From: Mucilaginibacter daejeonensis
GTDB lineage: Bacteria; Bacteroidota; Bacteroidia; Sphingobacteriales; Sphingobacteriaceae
Direction: 5' to 3'
Length of the DNA stretch: 64,000 nt
NCBI RefSeq assembly: GCF_020783335.1
Contig: NZ_CP086068.1
Location: 434,001 to 498,000, forward strand
Each line of letters opens with the position of its first letter. The first letter of the stretch is position 1. Under the pieces are notes generated by a model. That model was not told the DNA's origin. It ran no database searches and saw nothing but the letters and a program-made list of their open reading frames with translations. The translations under genes were made by a program, and so were the position numbers. Below, one piece after another: positions 27,154 to 36,217 of the stretch.

Positions 27154-28023
27154 TCAATTGAGATATTTTTTGCTGACATTGAACAGTACGTTCAGGTCAA
27201 GCTGGGTCATGCGCGGACTTACATCACTCTGTACGAAGTGGCGTTTAAAGGCCACGATGGCAGCGTTCAGGTTGCTTACATCGTAACCGATCAGGCGCAG
27301 AGCGGTCATGTAGTCATAATCGGGTGGAGCAAGTTCCAGTACATCATCGCTCCAGTAGCCAAAGCCATATTTGGCCATGATCTTCCACGGGAAAAGCGGA
27401 CCCGGATCAGGTTTGCGTTTAGGCGCCCAGTCCTGGTGACCAATAAAGTTAGCGGTCGGGATGTTGTAGGTGGTCTTTAAATAGCCCAGTAACGCGATCA
27501 GGCTTTTCACCTGGCCATCGGTGTAAGGTTCAGAGCCGTTGTTATCGATCTCGATACCGATCGAGCAACTGTTCATATCTGTCACGCTGCCCCATTTGCC
27601 TATGCCCGCCTGGTTGGCGCGCAAATAATCGTTCACCATGTGCCATACCTTGCCATCCTTAGCCACTACGTAATGGGCACTCACCTGGCTCACTTTTACG
27701 GTGAACGTGCGCAGCGTTTGTTGGATCGAATCCTGCGCGGTATAATGGATGATCACATAGTTAGGCTTACGCATACCCAGGTTAACGGTGCCCACCCACT
27801 CTCCGGGCACGGCAGCACCCAAAGTGTCGATCAGGTTGGGTATAGCTGTTGAGGCCAGGTTAAGCGCAAAGCTATTAGCTACCGAGTCATAATACTTGTT
27901 AGTGACGGCGTACTTGCTGGCCACCTCCTTGTTGATAGTGCCTGCACCGATCTTCTTTTTAGAAGAGCAGGAAGCCAGTATGACGAGCGCTGTAAGTATG
28001 GTTAAGTAAGATCTGAGTTTCAT
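27154..28023 (-). CDS. N-acetylmuramoyl-L-alanine amidase lipoprotein (Amidase_2)
   Basis: ATG 28023 gives a lipoprotein signal with lipobox ASC (Cys19). The 289-residue product carries a T7-lysozyme-like amidase_2 domain with zinc ligands in IIHYTA (His) and in IGHQDWAPKRKPDPG (His and the conserved KxDPG), and CSIGIEIDNNG. It cleaves the bond between muramic acid and L-Ala in peptidoglycan, for turnover or recycling. It is anchored in the envelope. Confidence 0.92.
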   Translation of the reverse strand: MKLRSYLTILTALVILASCSSKKKIGAGTINKEVASKYAVTNKYYDSVANSFALNLASTAIPNLIDTLGAAVPGEWVGTVNLGMRKPNYVIIHYTAQDSIQQTLRTFTVKVSQVSAHYVVAKDGKVWHMVNDYLRANQAGIGKWGSVTDMNSCSIGIEIDNNGSEPYTDGQVKSLIALLGYLKTTYNIPTANFIGHQDWAPKRKPDPGPLFPWKIMAKYGFGYWSDDVLELAPPDYDYMTALRLIGYDVSNLNAAIVAFKRHFVQSDVSPRMTQLDLNVLFNVSKKYLN

Positions 28024-28099
28024 AAACACTGCACACCAATTGATCAAAAGTGCAGAAAGCTAATATAGATCAAAGTGGTCACATTATCGGTCAACAAAC

Positions 28100-28945
28100 T
28101 CAATTCAAACTCGCGCTCGTGAACGTGTTGCCTTGTTTGGGATCGCCGGTCTCATATCCTTTTTTGAACCAGTACATACGCTGCTCGCTGGTGCCGTGGG
28201 TAAAGGAGTCGGGCGATACTTGGCCTTTGGTCAGGCGGTCGTCGCCAATGGCGTTGGCCGCGTTCAGGGCCTCGTCAATATCCCCGGCATCCAGTACGCC
28301 TTTTTGCTGCTCGTAGTGGGCAAATACGCCGGCATAAAAATCGGCCTGTAATTCCAGTTTAACAGAGAGCTTATTGTATTCCTCTTCGCTCATTTGCTGG
28401 CGGGCCTGATCCATTTTGTCTGACACGCCCATGAGCTTTTGCACGTGGTGACCTACCTCATGAGCGATCACATAAGCGCGGGCAAAGTCGCCGCCTGCAC
28501 CCAATTTTTGCTCCAACTCACGGAAGAAGGACAGATCGATATATACTTTTTGATCGCGAGGGCAATAGAACGGACCTGTTGCCGAGCCTGCAAAACCGCA
28601 GCCGCTCGTCTCTACCGCTTCCTCAAAAAAGTGAATGGTGGGTTCTTTATAGCTCGCGCCCATATCCCTGAAAAGCTTATGCCATATCTCTTCAGTATCG
28701 GCCAGTACCACCATCGAAAATTTTTCTTCCTGGGTACGGCCGGTGGCCAGCTTTTCGTTCTTTTGGTCGCCTCCGGATGGGTTGCCATCGCCACCACCCA
28801 ATATTTGCGACGGATTAACACCTGTGAACAGGTAGATGATCACACCCAAGATACCTAAGATACCGCCGCCTGCGGCTATACGGCCACCGCCGCTGCTGCT
28901 TCCTGATTCGGCGTTACTGCTTTCACGCCTGCCCATCCATTGCAT
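28100..28945 (-). CDS. YpfJ-type neutral zinc metallopeptidase, membrane anchored
   Basis: The start at ATG 28945 (MQWMGRRESSNAES) fits the family start; a longer in-frame start to 29020 lacks conserved features. The 281-residue protein has a Ser/Gly-rich linker, one hydrophobic helix (GGGILGILGVIIYLF, about 27-41), and the zinc motif HEVGHH at 162-167 with the Cys-containing FYCPRDQKVYIDLSF. Substrates of this family are unknown. Confidence 0.9.
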   Translation of the reverse strand: MQWMGRRESSNAESGSSSGGGRIAAGGGILGILGVIIYLFTGVNPSQILGGGDGNPSGGDQKNEKLATGRTQEEKFSMVVLADTEEIWHKLFRDMGASYKEPTIHFFEEAVETSGCGFAGSATGPFYCPRDQKVYIDLSFFRELEQKLGAGGDFARAYVIAHEVGHHVQKLMGVSDKMDQARQQMSEEEYNKLSVKLELQADFYAGVFAHYEQQKGVLDAGDIDEALNAANAIGDDRLTKGQVSPDSFTHGTSEQRMYWFKKGYETGDPKQGNTFTSASLN

Positions 28946-29040
28946 AGTGTTGTCTGATTTGGTCTTGTCAAATAACACCACCATGAAACAATTGTTCACA
29001 ACGGGCAATAACAGCAGCAATTAAGGTAGTTTGGCTTTAC

Positions 29041-29427
29041 CTATCGATCGCCGGTCTCTTCCTCAAAAATATAGCCCTCAACATGGTTACTTAAAATGAA
29101 GTCGTTATCGTATTCAGATATGCCTTCGGCGCCTTCTTCGCTCTCGTCGGGGTCGGCCGAAAAGTAGACCTTGCTGCCAATGTGATAGAACTTGCACGAA
29201 TCGATCTGGTACTGGCCAATGGCTGGCGTTTCCTCAAAACCGTTCTTGAACACATCGCGGAACACCAGCATCACATCCGCCTCGGTATACGCCAGCTCGA
29301 ACATGATACTGATCGTAGGGCTGCCCTCAACCTCATGCACTTTGTAATTCTTGACGATGGCGTTGAGCAGGGTAAGGTCGCCCGTGAGGTAGTTGATGAT
29401 GTCCGAATCGTGGCCGATAAATTTCAT
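29041..29427 (-). CDS. Small hypothetical protein, 128 aa
   Basis: The start is placed at ATG 29427 (MKFIGHDSDI). The product is acidic, especially near its C-terminus (DPDESEEGAEGISEYDND), and has a hydrophobic core pattern but no signal peptide or helix long enough to span the membrane. I do not recognise the family. It ends 96 bases after the YpfJ gene start on the same strand. Confidence 0.55.
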   Translation of the reverse strand: MKFIGHDSDIINYLTGDLTLLNAIVKNYKVHEVEGSPTISIMFELAYTEADVMLVFRDVFKNGFEETPAIGQYQIDSCKFYHIGSKVYFSADPDESEEGAEGISEYDNDFILSNHVEGYIFEEETGDR

Positions 29428-29499
29428 GAGCAAGTGTAGGGTAAGTTCTATACACACTTACCAGATCTTGCTAATTTAGGCCAAAATATCATAAAGGCC

Positions 29500-30078
29500 G
29501 TGCACGAAGTTCTGGAAAGATACCTTACCGATAAAATAACGCTTACCACCGCAGATGTTGAACTGATTGGTTCGGTGTGTATCGTGAAAAAGTTGCGCAA
29601 AAAACAGTATCTGTTACAAGAGGGCGATGTTTGGAAGTACAATGCTTTTGTGGCAAAAGGCTGTATGCGCACCTATTCGGTAAACGAAAAGGGCCTGGAG
29701 CATGTCATTAATTTTGGTATCGAGAACTGGTGGATAGGTGACCGTGTGAGCTTACTCAGCGGCGAGCCATCAAGATTTAACATCGATGCGGTGGAAGACA
29801 GCGAAGTGGTACTGATCACCAAAGATAATTTTGAGATGCTTTGCAAAGCTATACCAGTATTTAATGATCTGGTGAACGCGATCATGAATAAAAGCTTTGC
29901 CGCCTCGCAGAACCGCATCCATGCCGCGATCAGCTTCAGCGCCGAAGATAAATACCTGGACTTTGTTAAACGGTATCCCGGTTTGGCCAACCGCATACCA
30001 CAGGCCATGATCGCCTCATACCTGGGCATAACACCCGAAACACTGAGCCGCGTGCGCACGGCATCGGCCCGTAAGTAG
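29500..30078 (+). CDS. Crp/Fnr family transcriptional regulator
   Basis: The 192-residue product, from a GTG start, has a cyclic-nucleotide-type beta-roll domain (residues about 30-115, with LLQEGDVW and a GCMRTY turn) and a C-terminal winged helix (PQAMIASYLGITPETLSRVR). In Bacteroidota such proteins usually do not bind cAMP. The effector is unknown. It is 110 bases upstream of an SDR gene and may regulate it, but this is only positional. Confidence 0.85.
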   Translation: MHEVLERYLTDKITLTTADVELIGSVCIVKKLRKKQYLLQEGDVWKYNAFVAKGCMRTYSVNEKGLEHVINFGIENWWIGDRVSLLSGEPSRFNIDAVEDSEVVLITKDNFEMLCKAIPVFNDLVNAIMNKSFAASQNRIHAAISFSAEDKYLDFVKRYPGLANRIPQAMIASYLGITPETLSRVRTASARK

Positions 30079-30188
30079 GCTTGATGTATATCAATTTCTT
30101 TCTTATCCTATATCAATGTGCAGGCAAGCACGGCTACGCACCTTTGTAATGTTCTAACGAACGATAAACATTATAAAAGCATAATACC

Positions 30189-31046
30189 ATGTCAAAAACT
30201 ATTTTTATAACCGGCACCAGTACCGGTTTCGGCAAACTGACCTCCATCACCTTAGCTAATGCAGGCCACACCGTAATAGCCGGAATGCGCAACGTAGCAG
30301 GTAAGAACCAAGCAGCAGCACAAGAACTATCGGCCATACCCAACGTTGAGGTGGTGGAGATTGATGTGACCAGCGATGACTCTGTAAAACAAGCCTTTGA
30401 TCAAGTGCTATCCAAACACGGCCACATCGATGTGTTGGTGAACAATGCGGCCGTAAGCGGCTTCGGTTTGCTCGAGGGCTATTCGCTTGATCAGGTACGC
30501 CATATGTTCGAGGTCAATTTTTACGGTGTGCTGCGTACCTACCAGGCCGTGCTGCCATCTATGCGTAAAGCTCAAAACGGCCTTATCATTAACATCACCT
30601 CCGGTGCAAGCGGCCACACCCTGCCTTTCATGGTGCCTTACCTGGCCAGTAAATTTGGGGTGGAAAGTATCACCGAGGGCGCGCAGGACGAACTGGCCGA
30701 ATACGGTATCGAAAATGTGAGCATACAGCCGGGCGTATATCCTACCGAGGGCACCAACGGGTCAAAACAAGGTGTAAATGCCGATAAGGCTGATATCGTT
30801 GCTGAGTACGGCGACAGCGCCACTCAAAAGTTTAACGCGCTGGGTGCAGGACTGTTCGGTAAAATGGCCCAATTCGATATGGACCCACGAGTGATCGCCA
30901 ACGGCATACTGGATCTGATCGAAATGAAAAAAGGTACTCGTCCGCTGCGGTTACCGCTGGATGCGATCGCTCAAGGCACCGACAAGGAGTTCATCGAAGC
31001 ACGGGCCGCTATCAAAGCCAAATGGGTCGCAGCATATACTGCATAA
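30189..31046 (+). CDS. Short-chain dehydrogenase/reductase
   Basis: A 285-residue classical SDR. The Rossmann nucleotide loop is TGTSTGFG (residues 9-16), the NNAAVSG motif follows, and the catalytic Ser and YxxxK appear as ITSGASG and PYLASK. It oxidises or reduces a small alcohol or carbonyl with NAD(P)H; the substrate is unknown. Near residue 220 a short insertion (LGAGLFGKMAQ) varies among SDRs. A perfect terminator follows. Confidence 0.9.
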   Translation: MSKTIFITGTSTGFGKLTSITLANAGHTVIAGMRNVAGKNQAAAQELSAIPNVEVVEIDVTSDDSVKQAFDQVLSKHGHIDVLVNNAAVSGFGLLEGYSLDQVRHMFEVNFYGVLRTYQAVLPSMRKAQNGLIINITSGASGHTLPFMVPYLASKFGVESITEGAQDELAEYGIENVSIQPGVYPTEGTNGSKQGVNADKADIVAEYGDSATQKFNALGAGLFGKMAQFDMDPRVIANGILDLIEMKKGTRPLRLPLDAIAQGTDKEFIEARAAIKAKWVAAYTA

Positions 31047-31060
31047 GTGAACTTAAAACC

Positions 31061-31093
31061 AAAAAGCCGGCAAGATCATTGCCGGCTTTTTGA
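31061..31093. terminator. Bidirectional hairpin terminator
   Basis: A perfect 13-base-pair stem, AAAAAGCCGGCAA with TTGCCGGCTTTTT, around GATCA. It separates the convergent SDR and dapF genes. Confidence 0.9.
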
Positions 31094-31097
31094 TTTA

Positions 31098-31922
31098 TTA
31101 TAAGCCTTGTTCCTCAGCCTGATATTCGCCCAGATCGCCTACCTCTATCTCACCGATGAACACTTTTACGGCTGGGCCTTCCAGGAATATGTCGTTAAAT
31201 TTCAAACCATCATAATGGAAGCGGATATTCATATCCCCGCCCAAAACCTTAATGGGAGTACTGATGTGGCCGGTCTGGTCGTTGGCCTGAGCCATGGCTA
31301 AAGCTACGGCCGTTACACCGGTACCACAGGCATAGGTCTCGGCCTCTACACCCCGTTCGTAGGTGCGCACAAAGTAGCCGTTATCCAAAGGTTCCACAAA
31401 GTTCACGTTGATGCCTTTAGAAAGGTAGGTAGTGTTATTGCGGATCGCGCGGCCTTCGGCAAAAACATCTTTATGCTGCAGGCCGGTGGTGAGTTGCACG
31501 TAATGCGGTGAACCTGTGTTCAGTACATAGGCCTCTGAGTCGCGGTCAACGGTATCCACATCGATCATTTGCAGGCTTACCCAGTCGCCACTATCTGAAA
31601 TTTTGGCATAATGCGGACCATCTACTGCCAAAAAGTTGGTTTCAGAACCGATCACGCCCAAGTGCCTGGCAAAGGCCACTATGCACCGGCCACCATTACC
31701 GCACATGCTGCTCGGCTGACCGTCGGAGTTGTAGTATACCATCTCAAAATCAAAGCCTTCAACGTTTTGCAGGAACATCATGCCATCACCGCCTACGCCA
31801 AAACGTCTATCGCATACCTTGCTGATGAGCAATGGGTTACGGTGGTCGATGCTGCCGTCGCGGTTATCGATCAAAATAAAATCGTTACCGGCGCCTTGAT
31901 ATTTATAAAAATTAAGCTTCAT
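31098..31922 (-). CDS. dapF: Diaminopimelate epimerase
   Basis: A 274-residue enzyme that interconverts LL- and meso-diaminopimelate, needed for lysine and peptidoglycan synthesis. The catalytic pair is visible as Cys74 (MCGNGGRC) and Cys199 (YACGTGVTA), in the two symmetric halves. The N-terminus KLNFYKYQGAGNDFILID is typical. It is divergent from the HtrA gene, which lies about 170 bases away. Confidence 0.97.
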   Translation of the reverse strand: MKLNFYKYQGAGNDFILIDNRDGSIDHRNPLLISKVCDRRFGVGGDGMMFLQNVEGFDFEMVYYNSDGQPSSMCGNGGRCIVAFARHLGVIGSETNFLAVDGPHYAKISDSGDWVSLQMIDVDTVDRDSEAYVLNTGSPHYVQLTTGLQHKDVFAEGRAIRNNTTYLSKGINVNFVEPLDNGYFVRTYERGVEAETYACGTGVTAVALAMAQANDQTGHISTPIKVLGGDMNIRFHYDGLKFNDIFLEGPAVKVFIGEIEVGDLGEYQAEEQGL

Positions 31923-32020
31923 TTACTACGGGGTGTTGCACGGGCCGACCATACGTAACAAGTGTGTAACAGCCTTGGCCCGACTTTAACATATTTTAAC
32001 AAAAATGGCAATAACTTATT

Positions 32021-32053
32021 ATTGTTCCTATCGTCTTAATGGTATTAAATTTG
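32021..32053 (+). promoter_or_regulatory. Bacteroidota-type promoter of the HtrA gene
   Basis: ATTG, 21 bases, then TAAATTTG, within the TTG/TAnnTTTG consensus and 38 bases before the ATG at 32092. Confidence 0.6.
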
Positions 32054-32091
32054 GAATGTACTACAGAACACAATAAAAGGATCAAGATAAT

Positions 32092-33654
32092 ATGAGAAAA
32101 ATTGGTTTAACCTTGCTTACTGCCTTTGCTGGCGGGGCAATGGCCATCGGAGCCTATAAGGTATTCGAGAAAGATCCGGCCGAGGGAATGACCTTCGAGG
32201 ATCGTCAGAAAGTTTATTTTGCCAGCAATAAAGGAAATACAGCTAACATGGTATCGTCGGCAGGCGATGTTGATTTTGTACAGGCGGCAGCGGCCGTAAC
32301 GCCGGCCGTGGTATACATCCGCACCACTTATGCAGCCCAGCAGGGCCGTAGCGGCGGTGGACGCGATCCGCTGGAGGAAATGTTCGGCGATATGTTCGGG
32401 CAGCGTGTGCAGCCCCGTCAAAGCCAGCCTCAGCGTGCATCAGGTTCGGGTGTGATCATCAGTACTGATGGTTATATCGTGACCAATAATCACGTGGTGG
32501 CTAATGCCAGCAAGGTGGAGGTGACCACTAACGATCACCGCACCCTGCAAGCCAAAGTGATCGGTACCGACCCTAATACCGACCTTGCGCTGATCAAAGT
32601 AAGCGCTACTAACCTGCCTATCGTTAAGTTAGGTAACTCTGATGATGTTAAGGTAGGCGAATGGGTACTGGCCGTAGGTAACCCTTTTAACCTGAACTCT
32701 ACTGTTACCGCAGGTATCGTAAGTGCCAAAGGCCGTAACATCGGTATCATTGGCAGCGAGCAGGAAGAGGAGCAAAGCCCATTTGGCAGCCGTACCCGTT
32801 ACCAGCAGCAACAAGAGCCTCGTTTGAACAAGGCCATCGAGTCGTTCATTCAAACTGATGCGGCCATTAACCCTGGTAACAGCGGTGGTGCGTTAGTGAA
32901 CACCAAAGGCGAACTGATCGGTATCAACTCGGCCATCGCTTCGCACACTGGTTCATATGAAGGTTACGGTTTTGCCGTGCCGGTTAACCTGGCTAAAAAA
33001 GTGTTGAACGACCTGGAGAAATTCGGTTCAGTAAAACGTGGTTATATCGGTGTTAACTTCAGAGAGCTGAACCCGGATGTGGCCGGCGAACTGAAGATCA
33101 GCACTACTAACGGTTTATACGTGGCCGACCTGGTAGACGGTGGCGGTGCTGCCGCAGCAGGCTTGCAAAAAGGCGACGTGATCACCAAGGTTGAAGGTCA
33201 GCCGATATACGAATCGTCAGACCTGCAAGAACGCGTAGGCCGTTTGCAACCTGGCGATAAGATCCGTTTGACCGTGTTGCGTGGCGGTTCTGAAAAGAAC
33301 TTTACCGTGACCCTGAAAGGCGAACCGGCAGCAGGCAACCGTACATCAGCAGCCTCAAGATCGGCGGAAGAACTGTACAATAAATTAGGTGCAAGCTTCC
33401 AGCCGCTTACCCAACAGCAAAAAGCTAAATTCCGCTTGAGCTCAGGTGTGGTAGTTACCCAAGTACGTCGCGGTGGTTTCTTCGAGAACTATGATATACC
33501 AGAAGGCTCGATCATTACCAGCATGAACGGTATCGCGATCAACAGCGTGAACGACATCGATAAAGCGATCACCAACCTGAAGAATGGCCAAATGACCATT
33601 GAAGGTTATACCGCCGATGGTATGCGTTTCCGCAACAGCTTTGATGCCCGATAA
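32092..33654 (+). CDS. Do/HtrA family serine protease-chaperone
   Basis: A 520-residue periplasmic protease. The N-terminus has a hydrophobic signal or anchor (LTLLTAFAGGAMAIG). The trypsin-like triad is His134 (NNHVVA), Asp164 (TDLALI) and Ser264 (GNSGGAL). Two PDZ domains follow (about 325-405 and 430-520). It degrades or refolds misfolded envelope proteins. A long Gln-rich loop (YQQQQEP) lies near residue 240. Double terminator hairpins follow the gene. Confidence 0.95.
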   Translation: MRKIGLTLLTAFAGGAMAIGAYKVFEKDPAEGMTFEDRQKVYFASNKGNTANMVSSAGDVDFVQAAAAVTPAVVYIRTTYAAQQGRSGGGRDPLEEMFGDMFGQRVQPRQSQPQRASGSGVIISTDGYIVTNNHVVANASKVEVTTNDHRTLQAKVIGTDPNTDLALIKVSATNLPIVKLGNSDDVKVGEWVLAVGNPFNLNSTVTAGIVSAKGRNIGIIGSEQEEEQSPFGSRTRYQQQQEPRLNKAIESFIQTDAAINPGNSGGALVNTKGELIGINSAIASHTGSYEGYGFAVPVNLAKKVLNDLEKFGSVKRGYIGVNFRELNPDVAGELKISTTNGLYVADLVDGGGAAAAGLQKGDVITKVEGQPIYESSDLQERVGRLQPGDKIRLTVLRGGSEKNFTVTLKGEPAAGNRTSAASRSAEELYNKLGASFQPLTQQQKAKFRLSSGVVVTQVRRGGFFENYDIPEGSIITSMNGIAINSVNDIDKAITNLKNGQMTIEGYTADGMRFRNSFDAR

Positions 33655-33670
33655 GCATCGCTATTGATAG

Positions 33671-33736
33671 AAAGGTCCTTCCCCAAAAGGACCACAAAAA
33701 AAGGTCCGGCTACTGGAAACAGGCCGGACCTTTTTT
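33671..33736 (+). terminator. Tandem hairpin terminators after the HtrA gene
   Basis: First stem: GGTCCTT with AAGGACC around CCCCA. Second: AAAAAGGTCCGGC with GCCGGACCTTTTT around a 12-base loop, followed by T residues. Both share the GGTCC core, so they might also pair with each other alternatively. Confidence 0.8.
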
Positions 33737-33817
33737 ATGGTATCTATGCAGATATGAATTCACAGCGAACTGTCCCCCAACAGTTTTGCACTGTTGCGAA
33801 GCATTGCTATTCGCTTA

Positions 33818-34189
33818 TTAATATTCCCCTGTAGATAACATCACCAGCGTACAAGCCGATAGTGTTTCAATGCCTCGTTCGCGCGCCATGCGTCGCAGTT
33901 CGGGGTTCTCGGTACCTGGGTTAAAAATGATGCGTTTCGGGTTAGTGGCCAGTATGTAATCATACAGCGGCGGCTGGTTCTGCGGCCCAACGTACAGCGT
34001 TATGGTGTCGATATCGTCATGTACCGTTTCCGCTTTCTCGATAGCCACCCCGGCTACTTCTCCTTTTTTGATGCCCACATTCACGATCGGGTGGCCGGTA
34101 CGCACCAAACGGTTGGCGGCCAGGTAGGCATAGCGCGATGGGTCGGGCGTGGCGCCCAGTATCAGGGTCTTTTTTTCGTTAGTAAGCAT
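33818..34189 (-). CDS. CoA-binding protein (CoA_binding_2, YccU-like)
   Basis: A 123-residue Rossmann protein beginning TLILGATPDPSRYAYLAAN with FNPGTENPEL in the second half, the signature of small CoA-binding proteins. No ligase domain is present. Its start lies inside the end of the upstream DinB gene: they overlap by 11 bases. Function is unknown for most relatives. Confidence 0.88.
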   Translation of the reverse strand: MLTNEKKTLILGATPDPSRYAYLAANRLVRTGHPIVNVGIKKGEVAGVAIEKAETVHDDIDTITLYVGPQNQPPLYDYILATNPKRIIFNPGTENPELRRMARERGIETLSACTLVMLSTGEY

Positions 34190-34664
34190 GGTTAATTCGG
34201 TTCAGTAAGGCGATCTGGCCGGCATGGTAGATCTGGTGTTGTATAAAGCCTTCAACAAGTCTTTTGTAGGTGGTCACCGGTTCTCCCTCTCCGCGTTCAT
34301 CGTTGATCAGCTGATCCCACTGATCATTGGGCAGGGCTTGCATGGCTTTTACCAGATCGCTGTTGGCCTCATCCAAGTCAATAACCAGCTGATGCCATTT
34401 TTGTTCAGATGCCTCGCCCGGCTCAGGCCAGTCGCCACGGGCCGGGATCGCCGCATTGTTTCCTTTCAGGCGACTCACTGTCTCCTCGGTCCAGGCGGTC
34501 ATATGCAGCACAATGTGAGCAATGCTATGCACTGCTCCGTGCGGTAAGTTAAAAGCTGCTATCCAGCTGCCTTCGGTAATGATGGTGCTGATCGGCGTTC
34601 CATACCAGGGGCGTCCTATAAATACATCCTCTAACTGGGCTTGTAATTGGTTGGCTGTTGTCAT
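34179..34664 (-). CDS. DinB family protein
   Basis: The start is set at ATG 34664 (MTTANQLQAQLED), because upstream sequence carries no family signature. The 161-residue four-helix bundle has the metal-binding His set: HSIAHIVLHM in the second helix and FIQHQIYHAGQI near the C-terminus. Such proteins include damage-inducible and thiol-transferase relatives. It overlaps the CoA-binding gene by 11 bases, so the two are translationally coupled. Confidence 0.85.
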   Translation of the reverse strand: MTTANQLQAQLEDVFIGRPWYGTPISTIITEGSWIAAFNLPHGAVHSIAHIVLHMTAWTEETVSRLKGNNAAIPARGDWPEPGEASEQKWHQLVIDLDEANSDLVKAMQALPNDQWDQLINDERGEGEPVTTYKRLVEGFIQHQIYHAGQIALLNRINHAY

Positions 34665-34835
34665 GCTACGGTCAACACTATGATCGTGCCAGATCTGGCT
34701 GTAACATGCGCCTCTCAGGTGGCTCTTACTAAAAAGTGACCGGCCAAGAATTTTTTTACATCGTTTAAAATGTTCGCGCCGGTGGTACGTCTGCCTTGAT
34801 ATAAACGAACGATATACACATTGATCACCGCCCTG

Positions 34836-35396
34836 ATGCCCGAAGATAAGAACAGTTTTACCCTTAAAGCCATTAAAGAGTATGGCAAAGGGCTGCTGTC
34901 GTTCATACGGCGGAGGGTGAAAAGCGATGCCGATGCCGAGGACATACTGCAGGATGTTTGGTATCAGCTTACCTCGGTAGTGAATGCAGCACCCATCGAG
35001 CAAACAGGCGCCTGGCTGTATCGCGTGGCCCGCAACAAGATCACCGATAAGTACCGCAAGCGTACCGAAACACTGCTTGACGACCTTTTATTCGACAACG
35101 GCGAGGAGGATGAGGACAGCGCCGACCTGGCCGAGATGCTGATGAGCGAGCAGGCCACCCCTGAAACAGAGTACCTGCGCAGCCTGGTTTGGGAAGAACT
35201 TTTCGCGGCGCTGGATGAGCTACCGGCCGAACAACGGCAGGTTTTTGTTTGGCACGAGCTGGAAGACAAAAGCTTTGAGCAAATGGCCGAGCTAACGGGC
35301 GTGAACATTCAAACGCTGGTATCGCGCAAGCGCTACGCCGTTTTACACCTGAGGCAGCGGCTTAAACAATTGTATACCGACATTAAAGAACTTTAA
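34836..35396 (+). CDS. ECF-type RNA polymerase sigma factor
   Basis: ATG 34836 (MPEDKNSFTLKAIKEY) is preferred over a TTG 15 bases upstream. The 186-residue product has sigma region 2 (ADAEDILQDVWYQL, GAWLYRVARNKITDKYRKR) and region 4 (LPAEQRQVFVWHELEDKSFEQMAELTG). The linker is rich in Asp and Glu. The next gene, 18 bases on, encodes a small membrane protein; no classical anti-sigma or FecR gene is visible. Confidence 0.93.
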   Translation: MPEDKNSFTLKAIKEYGKGLLSFIRRRVKSDADAEDILQDVWYQLTSVVNAAPIEQTGAWLYRVARNKITDKYRKRTETLLDDLLFDNGEEDEDSADLAEMLMSEQATPETEYLRSLVWEELFAALDELPAEQRQVFVWHELEDKSFEQMAELTGVNIQTLVSRKRYAVLHLRQRLKQLYTDIKEL

Positions 35397-35414
35397 GATA
35401 TTAGTTGACACAAC

Positions 35415-35819
35415 ATGAAAAGAATATTTTTTGAACGGCCTTACCGGTTCGTGACCATACCGATCATGGCTGCCGCATTTTTAGGGCTCATTAGTTTGGC
35501 CGTAATGCAGCTTTGGAATAACCTGCTGCCACAGATCCTGCATGTGAGCGCCATTACCTTTTGGCAGGCCATGGGCATATTTGTGCTGAGTAAGATATTA
35601 TTTGGCTTTGGCCGTGGTGGCGGCCGCTTTGGTGGTGGTGCTCCATGGATGAATAAGCGCATGGTAGAACGCTTTAAGAACATGACCCCCGAAGAGCGTA
35701 TGCGTTTTAAGGAACGCTTTAAAGATCAGATGTGCCGTGGACGGGGCCGTGGAGGCTGGGATCAATACGAATGGCCCGAAACAGAGGGGCCGCGAGCCAA
35801 GGACGAGCAGGCCGATTAA
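35415..35819 (+). CDS. Small membrane protein downstream of ECF sigma factor
   Basis: A 134-residue protein with two membrane helices (FVTIPIMAAAFLGLISLAVM and ITFWQAMGIFVLSKILFGF), a Gly/Arg-rich linker (GRGGGRFGGG), and a charged helix with TPEERMRFKERFKDQM. It is cotranscribed with the ECF sigma gene. The arrangement suggests a regulator or sensor of the sigma factor, but it does not look like a ZAS-type anti-sigma factor. Function is inferred from position only. Confidence 0.7.
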   Translation: MKRIFFERPYRFVTIPIMAAAFLGLISLAVMQLWNNLLPQILHVSAITFWQAMGIFVLSKILFGFGRGGGRFGGGAPWMNKRMVERFKNMTPEERMRFKERFKDQMCRGRGRGGWDQYEWPETEGPRAKDEQAD

Positions 35820-35877
35820 CACCGCTTGATGTTCTCCTCAAGACTTACACAGCTGACAATTTTCCTATCCAAATAGT

Positions 35878-35914
35878 AAAGCGAGGCGGCCGCGAGGGTC
35901 GGCTCGCTTTTTTT
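35878..35914 (+). terminator. Rho-independent terminator after the ECF operon
   Basis: AAAGCGAG pairs with CTCGCTTT, followed by six more T residues. The inner stem has two mismatches. Confidence 0.7.
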
Positions 35915-35919
35915 GCACC

Positions 35920-36024
35920 TTACCTGAACAGACCCCAAAAGATCTCCCAAAAAGTGCGCACCTGGCAGGGCACTTCCAGCTTCTCGTCTATCTGTGCCGA
36001 AAATTCTAAGAGTTCACGTTTCAT
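35920..36024 (-). CDS. Possible small protein (34 aa) with its own promoter
   Basis: A short minus-strand frame starting at ATG 36024 encodes MKRELLEFSAQIDEKLEV, then PCQVRTFWEIFWGLFR. It has no recognised homologue. What supports it is an excellent Bacteroidota promoter just upstream (36042-36073, minus strand) with only a short leader, and a strongly amphipathic ending with three Trp/Phe-rich positions. It faces the ECF operon terminator. It may be a real small protein or the start of a regulatory RNA. Confidence 0.4.
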   Translation of the reverse strand: MKRELLEFSAQIDEKLEVPCQVRTFWEIFWGLFR

Positions 36025-36041
36025 AGCGGTAGGTATTTAAA

Positions 36042-36073
36042 CAAATATAACTGTTTGTATACCAAAAACCAAA
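36042..36073 (-). promoter_or_regulatory. Bacteroidota-type promoter, minus strand
   Basis: TTTG, 20 bases, then TATATTTG on the minus strand. The nearest frame downstream is the 34-residue ORF at 35920-36024, about 18 bases away. Confidence 0.6.
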
Positions 36074-36217
36074 ACGGTATTTTGGTAGGGTCTGGTAATT
36101 CAAAAGATACTTTATTCTACATCTTTCCTAATAAAGCCAACACCAAAGGAGCTATAACACAACAGCAAATAAAGCAATTAAGCCAGTCCGACCGTCGCTC
36201 ATCGGTAAGACGTAGCC

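Noticed and set aside
34665..35003. N-terminal extension of the DinB frame
   Set aside because: The upstream part overlaps the divergent ECF sigma start and carries no family sequence; ATG at 34664 gives the normal DinB length.
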